Shown: piece after piece, positions 17,005 to 26,111 of the stretch | How positions within the stretch are numbered: position 1 is the first letter of the stretch | Layout: each line of letters begins with the position of its first letter | Made by a program: the position numbers and the translations under genes | Source of the DNA: Thioalkalicoccus limnaeus | GTDB lineage: Bacteria > Pseudomonadota > Gammaproteobacteria > Chromatiales > Chromatiaceae | Assembly (NCBI RefSeq): GCF_041197575.1 | Contig: NZ_JBDKXB010000016.1 | Coordinates: forward strand, 1-64,000 | Direction of reading: 5' to 3' | Length of the DNA stretch: 64,000 nt | Notes under the pieces: model-generated | Databases searched by the model: none | Told to the model about the DNA's origin: nothing | The model's input: only the letters and a program-made list of their open reading frames with translations

Positions 17005-19548
17005 TCAGCGGCGCCGCCGGATGACGCCGGCGACGGGTTCGGCCGTCAGTGGATCCTCGGGCCAGTGGTGCTTCGGGTAGCGGCCGCGCAACTCCTTTCG
17101 CACCTCCGGGTAGGCGCGCGCCCAGAACCCGGCCAGATCTTGAGTCACCTGCACTGGGCGGCGCGCCGGCGATAGCAGTTGCAGGCGGATCGGGAGCCGC
17201 CCGCGGGCGATGGTCGGGGTCTGGCGAGCGCCGAACAACTCTTGCAGCGGGACCGCTAGCGTCGGGACCGGGCCGCTCGCATAGTCCAACCGGCGGCGGT
17301 GCCCGGTGGGCATCGTGAAGGACGTCGGGGCCTCGTCCGCGAGCCGCTGGCGGAGCGGCCAGTCGAGCCGAGCCTCGAGCAGCTCGGCCAATCGCAGGGC
17401 GCGCAGGTCGGCCAAGCGCGTGAGCCCAGGCAACCAGGGGCCGAGCCAGTCGGGCAAGGTCGCGAGCAGGGCTTCGTCCGACAGATCCGGCCAGCCGGAC
17501 TCCGGTTCGAGACGGCGCATCAGGGCCACACGGGCCTGGAGCTGACGTGCCGGATCGTTCCAGTCGAATGCCTGATCGAACCGCGTGGCCGCCTGTTCCA
17601 CCAGCAATGCCCGGACCCGGTCATCATCAGGCACGGGCAGCGGTTGCGCGGCCAGCACCAGCTCACCGAGCCGCGTCTCGCGACGGGCCGCGACAGCCTC
17701 GCGCGCGGGATCCCATTCGAGCTGTTCGCGGGTCGTGATGCGCGCCGCCAGCACCTCGCGCAGGGCCTCTTCGGAGATCGGCAGTGCGAGCCGGATGCGC
17801 CCGTCCTGACCGGCGGCATCGAGCTCGGCGACGACCAGGTAGCGCGCGCGGGTCAGCGGGTCGCTGCGGGCCAACTGGACCCCGGGGCCGGCGGCCAGCC
17901 GATAACGGTGCTCGTCGGAGCCGCGTCGTTGCGCGACACGGTCGGGGTAGGCCAGCGCGAGTAGGGCACCCGGCTCCTGAAGCCAGGTCGGGGCGGGCGT
18001 CTCGCTGTCCACCGAGACGCGAGTCGAACGCCGAAGAGCCGCACTCAGGCGCGCGGCGGCGCGCAGGCGGTGTCGATCGAGACCAGGCGTCGGGCGACCG
18101 GCGCGCTGATCGTCGAGCGCTTGCAGGCGCAAGCCGAGGTCGGCCGATGTCATCTGGTCGGGGGTGGCGATAAAGGGATCACGATCGGAAAGCAACGCGG
18201 CGAGGTCGGCGGCCAGATCGCGGGCGGCCGGCGACGGCGCCGCGGCGAGGAGGCGCGCGAGTCGCGGATGCACCGGCCAGTTGGCGAGTCGTCGGCCGAG
18301 CGGCGTCAGTCGGCCCTCGGGCGTCAGCGCCTCGAGGTCCCGGAGCAACGCGATGGCCTGGTGCCAGGCCGCCCCCGGCGGCGGATCGAGCCAACTCAAA
18401 CGCGCCGGATCCTGCTCGCCCCACAGGGCCAGTTCCAGCGCGAGCGGGGCCAAATCGGCCTGAAGGATCTCGGCTGGCCGTTGCGCGGGACGGCCGATCT
18501 CCTGATCCTGCGACCAGAGTCGGTAGCAAGTTCCGGGTCCCTGGCGTCCGGCCCGTCCGGCCCGTTGAGTGGCCGAGGCGAGCGAGATCGGCTCGGTGAC
18601 CAGTCGTGTCAAACCCGAACCGGGATCGAAACGCGGCTTGCGGGTCAGGCCCGAGTCGATGACGGTCGTCACACCGTCGATCGTGACGCTTGTTTCGGCG
18701 ATATCGGTCGCCAGGAGGATCCGGCGTCGCCCCGACGGGCCTGGACGGAGGGCGCGGTCCTGGTCGCTGCCCGATAGGTTGCCGTGCAATGGCAACAGCT
18801 CCAGATTCGGCCCCAGGCCCGGCGACAAGGCGGCCCGCACCCGCTCGATCTCACCGACGCCGGGTAGGAAGACCAGCAGGTCGCCGGATTGCTCGTCCAA
18901 GGCCCGGCGGATGCACGCCACGACGGTCGCCGCCAGGTCTCGAACCCGTGAACGTCCGCGATAGTGGATCGCGACCGGATAGGAGCGACCTTGCCCTTCG
19001 ATCACCGGGGCAGCGCCGAGCCGCCGCGCCATCGCCTGGGCATCGAGCGTCGCCGACATGATCAACAGCCGCAAGTCCGGGCGTAATGCGGACCAGGTGT
19101 CCAGCGTCAGCGCGAGCGCGAGATCGGCCGCCAGGGTCCGTTCGTGGAACTCATCGAAGATCACGAGCCCGACATCGTCCAGTGCCGGATCCTCCTGTAT
19201 GCGCCGAATCAGCACCCCCTCGGTCAGGACTTGAATACGGGTGCGCGGGCCGACCCGGCGCTCGAAACGGATCTGGTAACCAATGCTGTCGCCGACGGCC
19301 TCGCCCAGCAGATCGGCCATCCGGGCCGCGGCCATCCGGGTCGCTGGCCGGCGCGGCTCCAGCAACAGGATCGTCCGTCCCGCCAGCCAGTCGGCCTCCA
19401 GCAGCACCAAAGGCACCTTCGTCGTCTTGCCGGATCCCGGTGGCGCGGTCAGCACCGCGTGGCCGGCGGCCAGTGCCTCGACCAGCGGTGTCAAGCAAGC
19501 ATCGATTGGAAGCGGGGGTAGGGTCGGGGTCGAACGCACGACGAACAA
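17005..19548 (-). CDS. hrpB: ATP-dependent helicase HrpB (DEAH family)
   Basis: An 847-residue DEAH-box helicase. It has Walker A APPGSGKTTK near residue 38, the motif II variant DEFHE near 132, motif III SATLD, motif VI QRAGRAGRQGPG near 340, and the long HrpB-specific C-terminal half ending in basic residues. The length fits the family (about 810-850). HrpB's physiological role is poorly defined. The start is a TTG at 19546-19548; a GTG three codons in (19539) is equally possible, and neither has a good ribosome site. It lies 70 bases upstream of the ArsR gene on the same strand. Confidence 0.92.
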   Translation of the reverse strand: MFVVRSTPTLPPLPIDACLTPLVEALAAGHAVLTAPPGSGKTTKVPLVLLEADWLAGRTILLLEPRRPATRMAAARMADLLGEAVGDSIGYQIRFERRVGPRTRIQVLTEGVLIRRIQEDPALDDVGLVIFDEFHERTLAADLALALTLDTWSALRPDLRLLIMSATLDAQAMARRLGAAPVIEGQGRSYPVAIHYRGRSRVRDLAATVVACIRRALDEQSGDLLVFLPGVGEIERVRAALSPGLGPNLELLPLHGNLSGSDQDRALRPGPSGRRRILLATDIAETSVTIDGVTTVIDSGLTRKPRFDPGSGLTRLVTEPISLASATQRAGRAGRQGPGTCYRLWSQDQEIGRPAQRPAEILQADLAPLALELALWGEQDPARLSWLDPPPGAAWHQAIALLRDLEALTPEGRLTPLGRRLANWPVHPRLARLLAAAPSPAARDLAADLAALLSDRDPFIATPDQMTSADLGLRLQALDDQRAGRPTPGLDRHRLRAAARLSAALRRSTRVSVDSETPAPTWLQEPGALLALAYPDRVAQRRGSDEHRYRLAAGPGVQLARSDPLTRARYLVVAELDAAGQDGRIRLALPISEEALREVLAARITTREQLEWDPAREAVAARRETRLGELVLAAQPLPVPDDDRVRALLVEQAATRFDQAFDWNDPARQLQARVALMRRLEPESGWPDLSDEALLATLPDWLGPWLPGLTRLADLRALRLAELLEARLDWPLRQRLADEAPTSFTMPTGHRRRLDYASGPVPTLAVPLQELFGARQTPTIARGRLPIRLQLLSPARRPVQVTQDLAGFWARAYPEVRKELRGRYPKHHWPEDPLTAEPVAGVIRRRR

Positions 19549-19699
19549 CGTGGGTGAAGGGAGTGCGCGGGCGTTGATGACGCCTCGGCCCCCTATGTGG
19601 TCAGATCGACGGCATCATCCGGATGCCCCGGCCAGGGGCGCCCGGGGCGCCGTCGTGGCGCACTGGCGTCGCGAGGCGCTCCCACGGCCGGGACGTGGC

Positions 19700-20032
19700 T
19701 CAACGCGGTGGCGTGCCACTGGCCGGGTCCAGGCCCGCGATCAGCGCTGCGCAACCCGCTGTGTCGGCGACCCAGTCGGTCTGGCTCTGGCCGGGCAGAT
19801 CCTGGGCCTTGTCGCGGATCGCCGTGATCGCGGACCGGATCAGTGAATCCCGATCGTTGGCGTCGATCAGACCCAGCGCGCTGGCGGTCTCGACCGTGAC
19901 ACAGGTCCCCGCCTGGGCCCCCTGCACGAGCCCGCTCGCGACACCGACACTGACGCCGAAACCGAGCGCCATGAAACCACCGACGAGGCCGCCGATGATC
20001 AGAAACACCATCGCCCAAAGGACGCCTTTCAT
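19700..20032 (-). CDS. Small membrane-anchored hypothetical protein
   Basis: A 110-residue protein from ATG 20032, preceded by GGAGA about 10 bases upstream. A long hydrophobic Gly-rich N-terminal stretch (MKGVLWAMVFLIIGGLVGGF and beyond, residues 1-45) could form one or two helices. A polar C-terminal domain containing two cysteines (CVTVETASALG and GCAALIAGLDP) follows. The cysteines might pair if the domain is periplasmic. An upstream in-frame ATG at 20086 would add 18 residues but has weaker signals. No family recognised. Confidence 0.5.
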   Translation of the reverse strand: MKGVLWAMVFLIIGGLVGGFMALGFGVSVGVASGLVQGAQAGTCVTVETASALGLIDANDRDSLIRSAITAIRDKAQDLPGQSQTDWVADTAGCAALIAGLDPASGTPPR

Positions 20033-20260
20033 GTCGAAGAGTCTCCAGTTGCCGCGGACGAAGTCGTCGACGCGAAACCCTAGCATACTCCGTCGTGCCC
20101 GCGGGCTTCATCGCAGATCAGGGGCATGCCCGCGCCCGTTTGGGGATCGCCCGCCGATGATCGCGAGGGCGGTTCGTGATCCGATGGTTCGATTGACGCA
20201 CCGTGACCGACTTGCTCTAATCCCGGTCAAGCAGTTGCCGAACGCGGCCTGGAGTCTGCC

Positions 20261-21748
20261 ATGTCCCTGCAGCCCGTGATCCTCTCCGGTGGTTCCGGAA
20301 CCCGGCTTTGGCCCCTTTCGCGGGAGGCCTATCCGAAGCAGTTCCATCCGCTCACGAGCAACCACACGATGCTCCAGGAGACGGTTTGCCGTCTCGACGG
20401 TTTGGTCGCGGAGCATCCGGGGGCCGGGATCCAGGTGATGGATCCGATCATCGTCTGCAACGAGGCCCATCGCTTCCTCGTAGCCGAGCAGTTTCGGCTG
20501 ATGGCGCGGCCAGTCGCCGCGATCCTCCTCGAGCCCAAAGGACGGAATACAGCCCCGGCCCTGACGTTGGCGGCCTTGGCGGCGACCGCAGGCGGCACCG
20601 ATCCGGTCCTGTTGGTGATGCCGGCCGATCACAGCATTCGCCAGGAACCGGCCTTTCGGGCGCGCGTCGCCGATGGCTTTCGATTAGCCAGCGAAGGGGC
20701 CCTGATCACCTTCGGTATCGTCCCACGGAAACCCGAGACCGGTTACGGTTACATCCGGCAAGGCGAGCTCGTCGCCGAGCCGAATCTCGTCGGTCACGCG
20801 TACCATTTGATGGGCTTCGTCGAAAAGCCGGACCTCCAAACCGCCGAGCGCTACCTGGCGTCCGGGGAATATCTGTGGAACAGCGGCCTGTTCATGCTGC
20901 GCGCGAGCCTGTGGCTCGAACTGATTGGCCGCTTTCAGCCCGCTATCGCTGCCGCGGTCACCGAGGCCTATGCGACGAACCAGCGCGACGGTGACTTCGC
21001 GCGCGTCGCGGCCGACATCTTCGCGAACTGTCCTGCCGACTCGATCGACTACGCGGTCATGGAGCCTGTGTCGCACGCACCGGATACCGGGTTGCCACCG
21101 GTGCTGGTGCTGCCGCTGGATGTCGGTTGGTCCGATGTCGGCGCCTGGTCGACGCTTTGGGAGATCAGCGAACGCGACGCATCGGGCAACGTTCTCGAAG
21201 GCGATGCCTTCGTCCATGATGCGCGCAACAATCTCTTGATCGCGCGGCACCGGATGCTGGCCGTGGTCGGAGTCGAAGACCTGGTGGTCGTCGAGACGCC
21301 CGACGCGGTCCTGGTCGCGGACAAGAATCGCGCGCAGGATGTCAAGGCGGTGACGCAGTTTCTCGCGCGCGAAGAACGGAGCGAGCATCGTCACCATCAA
21401 CGGGTCCATCGTCCATGGGGATCCTTCGAGGGCATCGGCCAGGGCCAACGCTACCAGGTCAAGCGTTTGACCGTGAAACCCGGCGAGTCCCTGTCGCTGC
21501 AGATGCACCACCACCGTGCGGAGCATTGGATCGTCGTATCCGGCACCGCGCGCGTGACCTGCGGTGACCAGCAGTTCCTGCTGACGGAAAACCAATCGAC
21601 CTATATCCCGTTCGGGACCGTCCACCGGCTGGAGAACCCGGGCATCATCCCGCTGGAGATCATCGAGGTGCAATCCGGCAGTTATCTCGGCGAGGATGAC
21701 ATCGTGCGTCTCGAGGACGCCTACAACCGCTCGCCAAAGGACAACTGA
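20261..21748 (+). CDS. manC: Mannose-1-phosphate guanylyltransferase / mannose-6-phosphate isomerase
   Basis: This 495-residue bifunctional type II enzyme makes GDP-mannose, precursor of polysaccharide and LPS sugars. The N-terminal pyrophosphorylase domain has ILSGGSGTRLWPLSRE and FVEKPD (near residue 187). The C-terminal cupin isomerase domain has RPWGSF, then the metal-binding QMHHHRAEHWIVVSGTA. It is named ManC/CpsB/XanB/AlgA in different organisms. No other capsule or sugar-nucleotide genes are beside it; galU lies 25 kb away. It is followed by tandem hairpins before the convergent NmrA-like gene. Confidence 0.95.
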   Translation: MSLQPVILSGGSGTRLWPLSREAYPKQFHPLTSNHTMLQETVCRLDGLVAEHPGAGIQVMDPIIVCNEAHRFLVAEQFRLMARPVAAILLEPKGRNTAPALTLAALAATAGGTDPVLLVMPADHSIRQEPAFRARVADGFRLASEGALITFGIVPRKPETGYGYIRQGELVAEPNLVGHAYHLMGFVEKPDLQTAERYLASGEYLWNSGLFMLRASLWLELIGRFQPAIAAAVTEAYATNQRDGDFARVAADIFANCPADSIDYAVMEPVSHAPDTGLPPVLVLPLDVGWSDVGAWSTLWEISERDASGNVLEGDAFVHDARNNLLIARHRMLAVVGVEDLVVVETPDAVLVADKNRAQDVKAVTQFLAREERSEHRHHQRVHRPWGSFEGIGQGQRYQVKRLTVKPGESLSLQMHHHRAEHWIVVSGTARVTCGDQQFLLTENQSTYIPFGTVHRLENPGIIPLEIIEVQSGSYLGEDDIVRLEDAYNRSPKDN

Positions 21749-21787
21749 TCTCGCCCGCGTGCGGTGCCATCGAGGGCCTTGCGTGAC

Positions 21788-21844
21788 GGCCACCCGGCAC
21801 CGGGGTGGCCGGTGCGGCGCAGCGGTACTCTGCGTCTGCGCCGC
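21788..21844. terminator. Two tandem hairpins between convergent manC and NmrA-like gene
   Basis: GGCCACCC at 21788-21795 pairs with GGGTGGCC at 21803-21810 around a 7-base loop. GCGGCGCAG at 21814-21822 pairs with CTGCGCCGC at 21836-21844 around 13 bases. Both sit between the stops of two convergent genes. No U-tract follows either stem, so a role in bidirectional termination or mRNA 3'-end protection is only plausible. Confidence 0.4.
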
Positions 21845-21861
21845 CCAGCCTTGCCGAGGGT

Positions 21862-22812
21862 TCAGTTCACCGCTAACAACCCCTTGTTCGCCGCCAGCCA
21901 GTCGCGGAACGATTGGAGGCCAGGGTACAGTGCGCGCGCGATCGCCGGATCTCGCGCGGCACAGAAGTCGTCGTTGAAGTCATGCTTGAATTGGAACATG
22001 TTGCCGAGGTCTTCGGCACCGGGGAAACCCAGGCCCCGGTAGACCGCCGGTGGGATCGCCTGGTAGTGGACCGGCTCGCCAAGCGCGTCGCCAAGCGCAT
22101 CGGCCATCTGCTCGCCGGTCAGGAGTTCGCCGGCGATCCCGATGGTCTGTCCGAGCGACTGCTCGCCGCGCTTGAAGATGCCGTAGGCACAGCGGCCGAT
22201 ATCCTCGGCGGCGATGCCCGGTAGACGCCGATCGCCCATCGGCAATTGGAACACCAGGCGTCCATCGGCTTCGCGGCGCGGGCCCATGCCGAAGTGAATC
22301 AGGTTGTCCCAGTAGAACGACGTCAGCAGAAAGGTCGTCGGGACGCCCAGTTCGTCGAAGAATCGATTCGACTCGCCTTTGGCGTCGAAATGCGGGACCT
22401 TGTAGTGCTCCATCAGCGTCGGCATGCGGTCGTCCTCGAGCGGAACCCAGCGACGCGTATCCTCTAGCGTCGACCAGATCGCGTGACGCAGACCGACGGC
22501 GCGTGCCGCGTTGGCCATGTTTCGTGCCTGGTTCTTTTCCCGTTCCGGCGAGAAATGCTCCCAGAAGAAGGTCACGAAGAAGGCGCCATAGACGCCTTGC
22601 AGCGCGGCCCGGAGGCCGGCTTCGTCATCGATATCCGCGACGACCACCTCGGCACCCTGTTCGGCCAGCGCTCGGGCCTTTTCCGAGTTGGCATTGCGTG
22701 TGATGATCCGCGCCGCGAAACGGCGGTCCGGATCGGTGAGGATGGCACGCGCGAGGCCGCCACCTTGGGCACCGGTGGCGCCGAAAACCGCGATGATCTG
22801 TTGTTCGCTCAT
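21862..22812 (-). CDS. NmrA/HSCARG-like NAD(P)-binding protein
   Basis: A 316-residue atypical short-chain dehydrogenase of the NmrA-like branch. It starts MSEQQIIAVFGATGAQGGGL, with the Rossmann glycine motif GATGAQGG. It is followed by the substrate-like region seen in NmrA/HSCARG proteins (FFVTFFWEHFSPEREK, WSTLEDTRR). In eukaryotes these proteins sense NADPH/NADP balance rather than catalyse; the bacterial role is not established. An in-frame extension of 42 residues upstream of ATG 22812 is Arg-rich and unconvincing. It is a single gene between manC and ychF. Confidence 0.85.
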   Translation of the reverse strand: MSEQQIIAVFGATGAQGGGLARAILTDPDRRFAARIITRNANSEKARALAEQGAEVVVADIDDEAGLRAALQGVYGAFFVTFFWEHFSPEREKNQARNMANAARAVGLRHAIWSTLEDTRRWVPLEDDRMPTLMEHYKVPHFDAKGESNRFFDELGVPTTFLLTSFYWDNLIHFGMGPRREADGRLVFQLPMGDRRLPGIAAEDIGRCAYGIFKRGEQSLGQTIGIAGELLTGEQMADALGDALGEPVHYQAIPPAVYRGLGFPGAEDLGNMFQFKHDFNDDFCAARDPAIARALYPGLQSFRDWLAANKGLLAVN

Positions 22813-23049
22813 GGGTATGCTGCGGGACAACCCGGCCGCTTGGTCGGTACGGGGAAGCGTCATCGGCCTGGCTTCCTCGGATCGCAATCGGGCTCCCTTC
22901 CTCCATTCAGTCTCGGTTGAAAGAAAACGCCCCGCCACCGAGGTGGCGGTGGCCGCGAGGGATCCGCAAAGGGGTCCAGCGCATGCAGACCTGACGCCTG
23001 CGAGGACATTCGGCTAACATGCGAAGTTTTGCCGGATTGGCGGACGAAA

Positions 23050-24141
23050 ATGGGATTCAAATGTGGTATCGTCGGCTTGCCCAACGTGGGCAAGTCCACG
23101 CTTTTCAATGCCTTGACTCAGGCCGCGATCGCGGCCGAGAACTACCCCTTCTGCACGATCGACCCGAACGTCGGGGTCGTGCCCTTGCCGGATTCGCGGC
23201 TCGACGTGATCGCTGACATCGTCAAACCGCAGAAGGTGGTTCCCACCACGGTGCAGTTCGTCGACATCGCCGGCTTGGTTGCCGGCGCATCGCAGGGCGA
23301 AGGGCTCGGCAACAAGTTCTTGGCCAACATTCGCGAAACGGACGCGATCGCCCATGTCGTGCGGTGTTTCGCTGACGACGATGTCGTGCACGTCGCCGGG
23401 CGCGTCGATCCGATCGGCGATATCGAAGTGATCGAGACCGAATTGGCCCTCGCTGATCTGGAGTCGATCGACCGGGCATTGGACCGGGCGACCCGTTCCG
23501 CCAAGACCGGCGACAAGACGATGCTTGCGCGCAAGACACTGCTCGAACGGGTCCGCGCGCAACTCGACGCGGGCCGCCCGGTGCGGGCCATGGGCCTCAG
23601 CGAAGAGGAGCAGGTCATGTTGCGAGACCTCTTTCTGCTGACGGCGAAACCCGTCATGTACGTCGCGAACGTGGCCGAAGACGGTTTCGTCGATAACCCC
23701 TTTCTCGACCAGGTGGCCGCGCTCGCTGCGCGTGAAGGGGCTGAGGTCGTGCCGGTTTGCGCGGCCATCGAGGCGGAGATCCAGCGGCTGGATGCCGTCG
23801 AGCGCGCCGAGTTCCTGACCGATCTCGGGCTCGAGGAGCCCGGCCTGAACCGCGTCGTGTTGGCTGGATATCGGCTGTTGGGTCTGGAAACCTATTTCAC
23901 CGCCGGTCCCAAGGAGGTGCGCGCCTGGACGATCCCCCAGGGGACCAAGGCCCCGCAAGCGGCCGGTGTGATCCATGGCGATTTTGAACGGGGTTTCATC
24001 CGTGCCGAGGTCATCGGCTATCGGGATTTCGTGGCCTGTCGCGGCGAGCAGGGGGCGCGTGAGGCGGGGCGGCTGCGCTCCGAGGGCAAGGACTATATCG
24101 TGTGCGACGGCGACGTGATCCATTTTCGCTTCAATGTCTGA
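23050..24141 (+). CDS. ychF: Redox-regulated ATPase YchF (Obg family)
   Basis: A 363-residue protein, exactly the usual length. It is a translation-associated ATPase of the Obg superfamily. The G1 motif is GLPNVGKSTLF near residue 8, G3 is VDIAGLVAGAS near 67, and the region where GTPases have NKxD is altered (YVANVAEDG), consistent with ATP preference. The C-terminal TGS domain ends YIVCDGDVIHFRFNV. ATG 23050 begins the canonical MGFKCGIVG; seven extra residues are possible upstream but not conserved. The last 11 bases overlap the convergent HPF-like gene. The 237 bases before it hold nothing recognisable. Confidence 0.97.
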   Translation: MGFKCGIVGLPNVGKSTLFNALTQAAIAAENYPFCTIDPNVGVVPLPDSRLDVIADIVKPQKVVPTTVQFVDIAGLVAGASQGEGLGNKFLANIRETDAIAHVVRCFADDDVVHVAGRVDPIGDIEVIETELALADLESIDRALDRATRSAKTGDKTMLARKTLLERVRAQLDAGRPVRAMGLSEEEQVMLRDLFLLTAKPVMYVANVAEDGFVDNPFLDQVAALAAREGAEVVPVCAAIEAEIQRLDAVERAEFLTDLGLEEPGLNRVVLAGYRLLGLETYFTAGPKEVRAWTIPQGTKAPQAAGVIHGDFERGFIRAEVIGYRDFVACRGEQGAREAGRLRSEGKDYIVCDGDVIHFRFNV

Positions 24142-24487
24142 TGCCGACGGCTTGCAGCGGTGGCGTCGCTTCCTCGCTAGTCTGTGGCAGCGTGGGGCGG
24201 ATAAGGCGTCGTACCTGCACCTTGACCGCGGCAAAGGCGGCCAGCACGGCCTCTGTGGCCTCTCTCCTGGCCTCGCGGACGACGACCTGGCGTCCGCCCG
24301 GGAAATCGAGCTTCAACTCGCAACGGATTCGATGCCCACGAACCGGATCGAACTCTTCGAGGATCTTTGCTTCGGTGCGGAGCCCCCGTTCTGGGAAGCG
24401 GGCGGCCAGGCGTTGCGCCTGCTGCTCGATGATCGATCGGATGCTGGCGTCCAAGGCCAGCAGGTCACCACTGATGCGGATTGACAT
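24131..24487 (-). CDS. HPF/RaiA-like ribosome-associated protein
   Basis: A 118-residue protein resembling the S30AE/HPF-RaiA ribosome hibernation family. It has an N-terminal beta strand MSIRISGDLLALDASIRSII, the helix with arginines that follows, a central block (HRIRCELKLDFPGGRQVVVREA), and the second helix ATEAVLAAFAAVKVQVRRLI. It is somewhat divergent, so the specific subtype (HPF or YfiA) is left open. Such proteins bind the decoding site of resting ribosomes. A compound palindrome lies 50-65 bases upstream of its start. Confidence 0.7.
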   Translation of the reverse strand: MSIRISGDLLALDASIRSIIEQQAQRLAARFPERGLRTEAKILEEFDPVRGHRIRCELKLDFPGGRQVVVREARREATEAVLAAFAAVKVQVRRLIRPTLPQTSEEATPPLQAVGIRH

Positions 24488-24535
24488 GGATGATGGCTAC
24501 CTCGGTGGGATCCCGGGCAATCGGAGTGTCCGGCG

Positions 24536-24552
24536 CGTGGATCCACGTGGAT
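24536..24552. promoter_or_regulatory. Overlapping palindromes upstream of the HPF-like gene
   Basis: CGTGGATCCACG (24536-24547) and ATCCACGTGGAT (24541-24552) are perfect 12-base palindromes that overlap by seven bases. They lie 49-65 bases before the start of the leftward HPF-like gene and could be an operator for a dimeric regulator. No promoter elements were resolved around them. Confidence 0.3.
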
Positions 24553-24828
24553 CAGAACTCAAAGGGGGCAGCAGCGCAGAGATGGAGGCTGCCAGACGGG
24601 CCGCGAGACATCCTGACGGACGTTGCCCCAGCCCTGCGTTTGTCGTCATTTGCGGCCGCCAGCGACCAATGCAAGTCGGCCTGCGAGCGGCCGGGCATCA
24701 CGGATCAGGCGGTACTTGTAAACTTTGCGGCAAAAACCACATAAAGTCTAGCTTGCCTGACAGGCATCGATGTGTTGCTCTATTTCCGAGAGCGTTACTC
24801 AGAAATTCTCAGCCTCGAGGGCCGGACC

Positions 24829-25020
24829 ATGATGCGATACGATTATCGGGAGACCCTGCAGACCTACGCCATCGAGCGCTTCCTCAGAGATTCGGCGCGC
24901 TACCTCGGTGTCAGCGCTGCATCGCTTGGCCCCGGCCCGATTCGCGTGTCCTTGCGTCGTCCGCTGAACGACGAGGCTCCGCCGTTGAGGCCCCCCGAAT
25001 CGCCCCCGTCGCCTGGGTAG
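24829..25020 (+). CDS. Small hypothetical protein
   Basis: A 63-residue open frame from ATG 24829 (MMRYDYRETLQTYAIERFLR), with a GAGGGC a few bases upstream. The first 40 residues are a plausible folded helix-strand unit (RYLGVSAASLG, IRVSLRRPL); the last 20 are proline-rich. A promoter-like TTGTAA...CATAAA pair lies near 24716-24745, and a good Rho-independent terminator follows at 25102. Together these suggest a short transcription unit. No family recognised; it could also be an untranslated RNA. Confidence 0.4.
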   Translation: MMRYDYRETLQTYAIERFLRDSARYLGVSAASLGPGPIRVSLRRPLNDEAPPLRPPESPPSPG

Positions 25021-25101
25021 CGGCGAGCCAGGCGAGGTGCGTCAGGCTGGCGCCGGCGTCATCGGTCGGCCCGGATGCACCTCAAGACTCCTTGTCGTGT
25101 T

Positions 25102-25126
25102 CCCCGCCTCTGCGCGGGGTTTTTTT
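25102..25126 (+). terminator. Rho-independent terminator
   Basis: CCCCGC (25102-25107), a CTCTGC loop and GCGGGG (25114-25119) are followed directly by seven T residues (25120-25126). This is the clearest intrinsic terminator in the window. It closes the short unit holding the 63-residue frame and separates it from the transporter gene at 25196. Confidence 0.8.
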
Positions 25127-25195
25127 CGCGTCTCGCATCCGTGGGTGGCAATGGATGGCATACGGACTCGTTGCTGCGGTTTCGCTGGTTTCGCT

Positions 25196-26089
25196 ATGAA
25201 GCGCCACAGCGCAGCCGACTGGGTCATGCTCCTGGCCCTCACGGTGATGTGGGGCTCGTCCTTTTTGTCGACGAAAGTGGCACTTGGAAGCCTGCCGTTC
25301 GACTGGGTCGTCAGCGGGCGATTGCTGGTCGCAACGATCATCCTGGTCCCCGTCGCGACGCTCGCGGTCGGGCGTTGGCCCCGTGGCTGGCGCGTCTGGT
25401 CGTTCTTCGTGTTGATGGCCCTGACCGGAAATCTGTTGCCTTTTTCGCTGATCGCGTGGGGCCAGCAATCGATCGATAGCGGACTCGCCGGTATCCTGAT
25501 GGCGGTGATGCCGTTGGCGACGCTGAGCCTGGCGCACTTCCTGGTCCCCGGCGAACAGCTGACGCGATTCCGTGTCGGCGGTTTCCTGCTCGGTTTCGTT
25601 GGTGTCCTAGTCCTGCTCGGGCCGGCAACGGCGCTGCCGGACGTCGGCAACGAGGGCAACCTGCTGGCGATGTTGGCGGTGTTGGTCGGGGCCTGGTGTT
25701 ACGCGGTCTCGGCGATCCTGGCGCGGCTGCGTCCCCCGAGCGATGCGGTGTCGACAGCGGCGGCGGTGACGACCATCGCGGCCCTGATGAGCCTCGTGTG
25801 GGTCGATGGGCCCGATCCAGCCTGGCTTATCGATGCCCCCTCCGCCACGGCCGCGCTGCTGTTTCTCGGCGTTTTCTCGACCGCAGCCGCCGCCGTCGTC
25901 TACTATCGCTTGATCAAGAGCGCCGGTCCCTCGTTCGTCTCGCAGCTCAATTTCCTGATCCCCCTGTGGGCCGTTGGCATCGGGATCCTCTTTCTCGGCG
26001 AGTCACCGCAACCGCACCACCTGCATGCGTTGGCCTTGATCCTGGGCGGTATCGCGTTGACGCAGTTCGATCGGCGCCGCCCGCGGTAG
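25196..26089 (+). CDS. DMT-superfamily (EamA) transporter
   Basis: A 297-residue inner-membrane protein with about ten helices arranged as two EamA repeats. It begins MKRHSAADWVMLLALTVMWG with the typical 'WG-SF---K' motif (MWGSSFLSTKVALG). The second repeat contains STAAAAVVYYRLIKSAGPS and the end helix FLGESPQPHHLHALALILGGIAL. Family members export amino acids or metabolites; the substrate here is unknown. The start is placed at ATG 25196 because the upstream frame crosses a terminator. It converges with the next gene. Confidence 0.88.
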   Translation: MKRHSAADWVMLLALTVMWGSSFLSTKVALGSLPFDWVVSGRLLVATIILVPVATLAVGRWPRGWRVWSFFVLMALTGNLLPFSLIAWGQQSIDSGLAGILMAVMPLATLSLAHFLVPGEQLTRFRVGGFLLGFVGVLVLLGPATALPDVGNEGNLLAMLAVLVGAWCYAVSAILARLRPPSDAVSTAAAVTTIAALMSLVWVDGPDPAWLIDAPSATAALLFLGVFSTAAAAVVYYRLIKSAGPSFVSQLNFLIPLWAVGIGILFLGESPQPHHLHALALILGGIALTQFDRRRPR

Positions 26090-26111
26090 CGCACGAGTCA
26101 AGCGAGCGGCA

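Noticed and set aside
19593..20111. Alternative minus-strand frame overlapping the 110-residue membrane protein
   Set aside because: Arg/Gly-rich composition with no hydrophobic or domain pattern, whereas the chosen frame has a ribosome site and a membrane segment.
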